NCBI GenBank assembly: GCA_016930515.1
Contig: JAFGGO010000158.1
Coordinates: 59,632-123,631, forward strand
DNA length: 64,000 nt
Direction of reading: 5' to 3'
Origin: Promethearchaeota archaeon
GTDB taxonomy: Archaea > Asgardarchaeota > Lokiarchaeia > Sigyniarchaeales > SOKP01
The translations under genes were made by a program, and so were the position numbers. How positions within the stretch are numbered: the stretch's first letter is position 1; each line of letters begins with the position of its first letter. Under the pieces are notes generated by a model. The model was not told where the DNA came from. It saw only the letters and a list, made by a program, of their open reading frames with translations, and did not search any database. This document shows positions 58,933-64,000 of the stretch, piece by piece.

Positions 58933-60354
58933 TTAAATCTTTTTTAGGCGATATTGTCTTAATTCTTTTAAAATTACAGGATCATTTTCGTCGATCTTGG
59001 TATTTGGAGAGACTCCAACGATGACGGCGCCCTTGGTTCCGAATGTGGCCAATACCTTGGTGAACGGTGGTTCCAGCCTCTTTCCAACTTCTTTTTTAGC
59101 ACCAATTGCGCTCTGAGCCAGTCCAGTACAAATTATCCCTTGTGAATGATATGGATTTGTTATGCGACCTTCTTTGACCTTGAATTTATGCAATACGGGT
59201 GTCGTGCCCTCTTCTAAGGCGTTGAGTAAGGACGCCGAACCAAGAATTCGAAGGTTACTTGGAGGCAAGTCCAATCTACTCAACAAAATCGTGGTTTTTT
59301 GATTTCTTAACAAGATTTTCTCGTTGAGTAGTAGAAAAGCTTTAAATTCCTTGATGTTATTTGGTATAGAGGTTTGTATCTTCTTACCTTGGTCTTCGTA
59401 ATATGGATAAATGTTTCCAACAATGGTGTTCATTCCAATGGTTAAATGTACTTGGGTTCCATACCTGGTTTCGGGCTTGAACAAGGCGCTTTTCTTGACC
59501 TGCACTTCAATAATATCTGTATAAGTAAATGATTTTTCGTCGTCAGTCATGATACAACCTCTATATACTTTGTTCAATTCAAGGTTTTTCATGTTCACGC
59601 CCACTCGATCTCCTGCTTCGGCACTCTCGACTCCTTGGTGAAACACTTCAATGCTTTTAACTCTACCCGTTTCTTGAATCGGGAGCACGTGTATGGTCTG
59701 ACCGACTTTTATTCTTCCGCTTAACACGGTACCCGTCAAGATGGCACCCATCCCTTTGATTGGAAAGTGGTGATCGATTGGAATGACCAAGTTAGCTTCA
59801 ATTTCACGCTTGATTTCCAGCTTTTTTATAGTTTCGAGAATGCCGTTCTTTAATTCTTCCACACCTTCTTTTTTTTTTGCCGATATGGGGTAGATGGGAA
59901 CATTTGTACCAAAGTCCGTGGTTGCAAAAAAATTTCTTGCTTTTTTAATCTCCATTGCCACTTCTCCCTTGAATATATCGGTTTTGTTAAGCACCACTAT
60001 CAAGTTTTTAATATCGAGCGATTCTATCATGATAATGTGTTCTCCCGTTTGAACTTGGGGGCCCTTGTTTATGTCGATAACGATTATGGCACAATCAATT
60101 ATCTCCACGGATGAAGCACTGATCTTTATCAAATCAGCGTGCCCCGGTCCGTCTACAAGGGTCACAAGATAATCTCCCAGTACGAGGCTCGTAAATCCAA
60201 GATCTATCGTGATCCCTCGCTCTTTACTTTGCGGATGAGCGTCGATGCCCGCAGTTGAGATTACTTCACTAAGCGAGGATGCCAATTCGGTCTTTCCAGA
60301 GTCTATATGCCCGAATAAACCAATGTGTACGGGAGTTTTCTTCTTGTTTTCCAT
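58933..60354 (-). CDS. selB: Selenocysteine-specific elongation factor (archaeal SelB/EF-Sec)
   Basis: A 473-residue translational GTPase. G1 GLFGHIDSGKTELA, switch region ISTAGIDAHPQSKERGITID, G3 DGPGHADL and G4 VLNKTD are all present; the STA..D.(Q/H)PQS(K/R)ERGITxDLGF block is specific for SelB/EF-Sec and separates it from EF-Tu/EF1A. Domains 2 and 3 follow (MGAILTGTVLSGRIKVGQTI, MTDDEKSFTYTDIIEVQVKK). The C-terminal part is short, as in archaea. It delivers Sec-tRNA(Sec) to UGA codons with a SECIS signal. A tRNA-Sec lies 3.6 kb away at the window edge. Confidence 0.93.
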   Translation of the reverse strand: MENKKKTPVHIGLFGHIDSGKTELASSLSEVISTAGIDAHPQSKERGITIDLGFTSLVLGDYLVTLVDGPGHADLIKISASSVEIIDCAIIVIDINKGPQVQTGEHIIMIESLDIKNLIVVLNKTDIFKGEVAMEIKKARNFFATTDFGTNVPIYPISAKKKEGVEELKNGILETIKKLEIKREIEANLVIPIDHHFPIKGMGAILTGTVLSGRIKVGQTIHVLPIQETGRVKSIEVFHQGVESAEAGDRVGVNMKNLELNKVYRGCIMTDDEKSFTYTDIIEVQVKKSALFKPETRYGTQVHLTIGMNTIVGNIYPYYEDQGKKIQTSIPNNIKEFKAFLLLNEKILLRNQKTTILLSRLDLPPSNLRILGSASLLNALEEGTTPVLHKFKVKEGRITNPYHSQGIICTGLAQSAIGAKKEVGKRLEPPFTKVLATFGTKGAVIVGVSPNTKIDENDPVILKELRQYRLKKI

Positions 60355-60547
60355 TTATGATTTAAAAAGCGTTTCGTTTTCTGTAACAAGATAAAGCATT
60401 CTTTCTTCTAAAATATTGATTTTTTATTTGATTTGTGCCTCTTCGCATCGTCCTTATTGAGTATTTAATTAAGATAAATCAAATTAGAAAAATCAAAAAC
60501 CGAACTCCCAATATTTTTTATTAAATTGTTCTGATTATATAATTAAT

Positions 60548-60565
60548 CCAAACATTTTCGTTTGG
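60548..60565. repeat. Short inverted repeat upstream of the zinc-ribbon gene
   Basis: CCAAAC and GTTTGG form a 6-bp inverted repeat with a 6-base spacer, ending 27 bases before the ATG at 60593. It could be a small operator or leader hairpin. It is short enough to be chance. Confidence 0.3.
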
Positions 60566-60592
60566 TAAAACATTTAAAATTTGAAATAAAAA

Positions 60593-61462
60593 ATGAAATT
60601 TTGTGTATATTGTGGTAATCCTGTCAAACCAAACGACAAGTATTGCATTGCCTGCGGAAAACCCTTGCTTACGAACTCCGCTTATAAAGAAGCGGCAACA
60701 GGTAAAAAAGAAAAGGAGAAAGTAGCCTCGAAACAAGTGGAAATATTACCTAAGGAAGAAGAAGAAATTAAACCAAAAAAGGAGGAAAAGGAAGTAGAGA
60801 AAGAGAATCTGGGAGAAGATGAGGAAAGCAAGCCCGAGAATTTTGTTGTTGAAGCCATCCCCCTTCCAGACGATGTGAAGCATCAAATCGATTTATATAT
60901 TCGATCCACGGAAATAGACTTCAACAAGCAAACACTCTCTCAAAAATTAACAGATATCCTTAATGAAACGAAATCAGCTCAATATGAAACAGATTTTGAC
61001 TTCAAGCAGAAAACAAATGTAAAATTGGAAGCCGTAAAACAATTGATTTCTGACCTAAAACAAGAAGAGTCCGAGATAAAAGGTGAAATGGACGATGTGT
61101 TCATAATCAAGAGGTTAAACAAGAACATCGATACCAAGGTTTTTCAACTCAAGAATCTAACCAGAGAATATCGTTTAAAAAAGATGAACAAGGAAACGTT
61201 TGAAAAGCTAAGAGAAAAATATAAGACCGAAAAGGATTCCGCAGATATGGAAAAAGCCGAATTGCTCATGGGAATCAAGCTCTGGATTCAAGAACTAAAA
61301 ACGGAAAAAACTGAACTCATGGGCGACAAAAAACTGAATAAAGGACGATTTTCTTCGAAAGAAATCACGCAGGAACAGTACAAAACTTCAGACGCGGACT
61401 ATAAAATCAAGATCGAAAAACTTACTAAGAAAATTGCAACACTAGAAGATCTTTCCAAATAA
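60593..61462 (+). CDS. Zinc-ribbon and coiled-coil protein
   Basis: A 289-residue soluble protein. The N-terminus is a zinc ribbon (MKFCVYCGNPVKPNDKYCIA then CGKP), followed by about 70 Lys/Glu-rich disordered residues and then long helices likely to form coiled coils (KQLISDLKQEESEIKGEMDD, KLREKYKTEKDSADMEKAEL). The helical blocks resemble the cytoplasmic tail of the ribophorin-like protein in style, with a repeated R/K-x-x-K-Q/E..Y pattern. Function unknown. It is divergent from selB. Confidence 0.7.
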   Translation: MKFCVYCGNPVKPNDKYCIACGKPLLTNSAYKEAATGKKEKEKVASKQVEILPKEEEEIKPKKEEKEVEKENLGEDEESKPENFVVEAIPLPDDVKHQIDLYIRSTEIDFNKQTLSQKLTDILNETKSAQYETDFDFKQKTNVKLEAVKQLISDLKQEESEIKGEMDDVFIIKRLNKNIDTKVFQLKNLTREYRLKKMNKETFEKLREKYKTEKDSADMEKAELLMGIKLWIQELKTEKTELMGDKKLNKGRFSSKEITQEQYKTSDADYKIKIEKLTKKIATLEDLSK

Positions 61463-61521
61463 GAATGAAAATTTGCCAAAATGGAAATTTTATTTAACGG
61501 TAAAAAATTAAATTTCTTAAA

Positions 61522-61641
61522 ATGAGACGCTCACTAATTGCTACTATCATACTGTTGGTTGCTCTATCGTTATTAACTTTTGGGATCATCCAAGGTCAAT
61601 ACGAGTCGATAGCGTACTTTTACCAACAGATGGGTGCATAA
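61522..61641 (+). CDS. Possible 39-residue single-helix membrane protein, missing from the ORF track
   Basis: ATG 61522 to TAA 61639-61641 encodes MRRSLIATIILLVALSLLTF followed by GIIQGQYESIAYFYQQMGA. A double-Arg start, a 20-residue hydrophobic helix and a polar end make a plausible small membrane protein. There is no clear Shine-Dalgarno sequence. It lies between the zinc-ribbon gene and a convergent small gene. Confidence 0.35.
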   Translation: MRRSLIATIILLVALSLLTFGIIQGQYESIAYFYQQMGA

Positions 61642-61670
61642 ACAAGAATATTTTTTTGAGAAAATCAAAT

Positions 61671-61970
61671 TCATTCTCCCAAGTACTGGCCTTTCTTGCC
61701 TGCTTTTAAGTCGTCTAAAAAACCCTTCTTCTGGTATAATTTCTCTTCTGATTTTCTGACCTTATTCGCTTCTTTATAGTGTGACTTACAAAGAAAGACC
61801 TTATGTTGCTTGTTTTCTTCAATGTTTAGCTTGGCCTTTTCCAAATACTTGTTCCACTTATTTTCCGAAAGCGAACGAATCGCTGGTTGCTTGCACTCCA
61901 CTACGGAGCAACTCTTCGATTTACTCACGCCTATTTCCTTTTTTTCTCTCATTTCCTTGGGAAGTTTCAT
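61671..61970 (-). CDS. Small Cys/His protein of unknown function
   Basis: A 99-residue, very basic protein. CSVVEC and, 45 residues later, LCKSHYKEAN give a C-x4-C...C-x2-H pattern that may bind one zinc. The C-terminus is lysine-rich (KKGFLDDLKAGKKGQYLGE). The start is ATG with GTGAG upstream. No family can be named with confidence; similar short basic Cys/His proteins are common in archaea. Confidence 0.5.
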   Translation of the reverse strand: MKLPKEMREKKEIGVSKSKSCSVVECKQPAIRSLSENKWNKYLEKAKLNIEENKQHKVFLCKSHYKEANKVRKSEEKLYQKKGFLDDLKAGKKGQYLGE

Positions 61971-62050
61971 TTTTTCTCACGTGCTAAATTTAATTTTGAA
62001 TACAGAATTATGAAAAATAATAGTTAGTGTTTTATATTTTTTGTCATACG

Positions 62051-62782
62051 ATGAGTTCTCTAAATCTCTTGTTCAACGAGGAGCTAATTAAGGAAAAGAT
62101 ATATACCCTTAGTTCTCCCAATAGGATAACCCTGACGGACGATCACTTTACTAAGTCTGCGGTTTTGTTTACGATAATTCCTTGCGAGGAAAAACCATAC
62201 GAATTGGTTTTGATTCGACGCTCTGAAGAGGGAAGGCGCCATAGGGGAGAAATGGCCTTTCCTGGAGGAAAGTTTGATCCCAAGTTTGATAATTCTTTGA
62301 CCGATACGGTTTTAAGGGAAACTTGCGAGGAAATTGGCGTGCCAAGGAAAAAGGTGAAATTGTTAGGGTGCCTCCACGACTATCCTACCATGACTAATTT
62401 CATCATAACTCCCTTCGTAGGAGTGATCGATAAAGACCAGCAGCTTACAAAACAAGAAAGAGAAGTGCAACAAATCGTGAAAGTACCAATAGAATTTTTC
62501 GCTAATAAAATAAATTTTAGCGAGCGACCAATGTCATTTGGCAATAGTTATTTTCCCGTATATTATTTCAATTTCAAAACAAATAAAAAGAACTACATGA
62601 TATGGGGCGCAACGGCTTTCATGATAGTAAGTTTCATTAAGATAGTCTACGATTACGAGATCTCCGAGTTAGGCTCGCAAGAATTTCGAGTGAAGGAATT
62701 GAAAAACTTTAAGAATTTCATTCTCAGCGAAGATTACGCCAATTACCTCCGCCAATTCAAGGATTTTTCGCACAAATTCTAA
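62051..62782 (+). CDS. Nudix hydrolase of the CoA pyrophosphatase type
   Basis: About 243 residues from ATG 62051; the track start (62027) is an upstream TTG. The Nudix box is GGKFDPKFDNSLTDTVLRET then CEEIG, with two extra residues relative to the strict consensus. Just before it, LVLIRRSEEGRRHRGEMAFP is the signature of CoA/coenzyme-A-ester pyrophosphatases (NUDT7/NudL-like). It would cleave CoA or related dinucleotides. It has no peroxisomal-type tail. It precedes the VTT-like gene on the same strand. Confidence 0.85.
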   Translation: MSSLNLLFNEELIKEKIYTLSSPNRITLTDDHFTKSAVLFTIIPCEEKPYELVLIRRSEEGRRHRGEMAFPGGKFDPKFDNSLTDTVLRETCEEIGVPRKKVKLLGCLHDYPTMTNFIITPFVGVIDKDQQLTKQEREVQQIVKVPIEFFANKINFSERPMSFGNSYFPVYYFNFKTNKKNYMIWGATAFMIVSFIKIVYDYEISELGSQEFRVKELKNFKNFILSEDYANYLRQFKDFSHKF

Positions 62783-62844
62783 TCCTTTAAATAGCGCATT
62801 TGAAAAGATCAAGTATTAATATATAAAAAGCGATTAATAATTAC

Positions 62845-63582
62845 ATGAAAAAAAAAACTATAGCAAAAAATAAAACCAATATATTTCTTATCATTTTTGC
62901 AGTAATCCTCGTTGTGATCACGATATTGTGTGTATTATATCCTGATGTTGGTCAGTATTTTGACTTGGGAAAGTGGTTCAACCCGAATGCATTAGGAGCG
63001 GTGAATTATTGGGTCGCCATCGGGTTCGTCTCCTTGCTGTGTTTTCTTGGTGCTCTCGTGCCCGTCCCCATACCTTACATGATACCTGTTGCCTTATTCA
63101 CTCAAGCTTGGATTGGTGTTTTTGATTACGCTTGGATTCTGATCGTGGGATTGGTCTTCTTTTCGGCGCTTTCGAACACGATAGGCGACCTCTTGGATTA
63201 TTACGTGGGTCGCGGTGCGGAACACGTGCTCAGTCAAGACGATCCGGAAATTCAGAATCGATGGTCCCAGATCATTTTAAAAAAACCCCAATTTATTCCG
63301 TTTATCATCTTGATATTTGGCATTACTCCACTTCCAGAATCGCTTTTAATGATTCCCCTTGGTATCGTAAAGTACGACTTGAAAAAGACATTCTTTTGGA
63401 TGTTTATGGGAAAGATACTCATGATGCTCTTGATGGTGCTTTTTGGAGTTTTTGCTTGGAATCTTGGAATTTTTTCAGGTGAAGGTGAAAGTGGGTGGAT
63501 TTTGGGAGTCGCTTCTTTATGGGCAATATGGGCAATCATGCTATTGATGGTAAAGTACAAACCAAAAAAGAACTCCGCTTGA
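62845..63582 (+). CDS. VTT/DedA-like membrane protein
   Basis: A 245-residue polytopic protein. GALVPVPIPYMIPVALFTQ near residue 70, GDLLDYYVGRGAEHVLS, and the re-entrant block FGITPLPESLLMIPLGIVKY follow the VTT (DedA, TMEM41/VMP1) pattern: two half re-entrant helices with Pro and acidic residues. Family members scramble or transport lipids, including polyprenyl phosphate carriers in bacteria, which would fit the glycosylation genes of this organism. Start ATG with TATA-like attaatatataaa upstream. Confidence 0.75.
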   Translation: MKKKTIAKNKTNIFLIIFAVILVVITILCVLYPDVGQYFDLGKWFNPNALGAVNYWVAIGFVSLLCFLGALVPVPIPYMIPVALFTQAWIGVFDYAWILIVGLVFFSALSNTIGDLLDYYVGRGAEHVLSQDDPEIQNRWSQIILKKPQFIPFIILIFGITPLPESLLMIPLGIVKYDLKKTFFWMFMGKILMMLLMVLFGVFAWNLGIFSGEGESGWILGVASLWAIWAIMLLMVKYKPKKNSA

Positions 63583-63602
63583 ATTTATTATTGGAAGTGA
63601 TA

Positions 63603-63821
63603 TTATTTTTTTATTTTAACCCCTATAGTAGTTGAAATGGGATAGAAGACACCACAATCAATGCATCGAAAAACAAACTTGTTGGATTTTTCCTCCCAAA
63701 AGCTTATTCTCTCGCTTCCACAATACTCGCATGTTTTTGGGAGGGCGTCTAGGACTCTTTTACTGATCTTGTTTAACATTCTTTTTTTCTCATCTTCTTC
63801 ATGTGAAACGAATCCATACAT
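63603..63821 (-). CDS. Small zinc-ribbon protein
   Basis: A 72-residue protein. After a helical, charged N-terminus (HEEDEKKRMLNKISKRVL) the sequence CEYCGSERISFWEEKSNKF and VFRCIDCGVFYPI form a CxxC-x19-CxxC zinc ribbon, the type seen in transcription and RNA-processing factors. No specific family is identified. It stands alone, converging on the VTT-like gene. Confidence 0.65.
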   Translation of the reverse strand: MYGFVSHEEDEKKRMLNKISKRVLDALPKTCEYCGSERISFWEEKSNKFVFRCIDCGVFYPISTTIGVKIKK

Positions 63822-63845
63822 TTTTGTAAAATTGCACTTTTAAAA

Positions 63846-63909
63846 ATTTCGATTCTGAAAAATGTACTGAATTAAAAATCAAATTAAAAAAAAAATCCCG
63901 AATCGAAAT
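63846..63909. repeat. 10-bp inverted repeat before tRNA-Sec
   Basis: ATTTCGATTC (63846-63855) and GAATCGAAAT (63900-63909) are perfect inverted copies with a 44-base spacer. They lie between the zinc-ribbon gene and the tRNA-Sec, ending about 45 bases before the tRNA. A regulatory or cruciform role is possible. Confidence 0.4.
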
Positions 63910-63953
63910 ATTCAATAAATTTCGCTCGTTTTATTATTTAAAAAAACTCACAT

Positions 63954-64000
63954 GGCCCTTGACGGTTAGAGTGGTCTCTGACGCTGGGCTTCAAACCCAG
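63954..64000 (+). tRNA. selC: tRNA-Sec (anticodon TCA), 5' part, cut by the window edge
   Basis: The visible 47 bases begin GGCCCTTGA, then a D-arm with a 7-bp stem GTTAGAG/CTCTGAC closed by a 4-base loop TGGT, then a 5-bp anticodon stem CTGGG/CCCAG with loop CTTCAAA, anticodon TCA at 63991-63993. A long D-stem with a minimal loop and a UCA anticodon are specific for tRNA-Sec. The gene's variable and T arms lie beyond the window. The selB gene nearby supports it. Confidence 0.8.

Noticed and set aside
1-64000. CRISPR arrays, insertion sequences, integrases or prophage genes
   Set aside because: No regularly spaced direct repeats, transposase motifs or phage structural genes were noticed on either strand.

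Overview
The window is AT-rich DNA from an archaeon, most likely an Asgard archaeon (Promethearchaeota) of the Lokiarchaeia type. Archaeal markers are an S19-to-L15 ribosomal protein cluster with S4e, L32e and L19e, an RNase P Rpp29 gene, Sec61-beta, the pterin kinase MptE, Trm1 and an intron-containing tRNA-Gln. Asgard-like markers are two Roadblock/LC7 proteins, two or three longin-like proteins, a tandem pair of V4R/TRAPP-Bet3-like proteins, a ribophorin I (OST1) homologue beside an ALG7-type GlcNAc-1-P transferase, and an EF-Sec/SelB gene with a tRNA-Sec(TCA) at the right edge. Among archaea, Sec decoding is known only from a few methanogen orders and Lokiarchaeota. The assignment rests on recognising protein families by eye; no database search was possible.

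Layout. 1-11 kb: a 5'-truncated zinc/His-motif protein, a longin/Roadblock-like protein, bacterial-type triosephosphate isomerase, HdrC, thioredoxin, the V4R pair, a membrane-anchored penicillin-acylase-family enzyme, a 459-aa orphan and a Roadblock protein that probably starts at CTG. 11-25 kb: a cell-envelope and glycosylation neighbourhood with MetAP2, GT4 and DUF354 sugar genes, MazG, Sec61-beta, ribophorin I, a long Trm112, tRNA-Gln, ALG7, a polytopic M48 protease, a UbiA-family prenyltransferase, PHP and DUF362 proteins. 25-31.7 kb: nucleic-acid genes (TlyA, an RNase-H-fold protein, RadB-like and RadA-like ATPases, Trm1, RlmE, a TFE-beta/RPC34-like factor) plus a class I FBPase. 31.7-46.9 kb: mixed metabolism and sensing, with MptE, GcvH, a COG3199 kinase, an aldo/keto reductase, a GATase-RING-like fusion, ferredoxin, a 1107-aa beta-helix/transmembrane/winged-helix sensor, a beta-propeller, ribokinase and a cupin. 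47.1-56.9 kb: nineteen ribosomal or RNase P genes in two blocks split by a 320-bp gap. 56.9-64 kb: a longin-like protein, membrane proteins, Roadblock, SelB, zinc-ribbon proteins, a CoA-type Nudix hydrolase, a VTT/DedA-like protein and the partial tRNA-Sec.

How the parts fit together. The 14.6-21.8 kb stretch reads like a minimal ER-type module: translocon subunit, OST subunit, lipid-linked oligosaccharide initiator and Ste24/HtpX-like protease lie side by side. The V4R, Roadblock and longin proteins are the usual partners of the large Asgard small-GTPase repertoire, although no GTPase of that class is inside the window. The two ribosomal blocks carry a matching 41-nt upstream element, suggesting co-regulated strong promoters. 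Nothing CRISPR-like, no insertion sequence and no prophage was seen.
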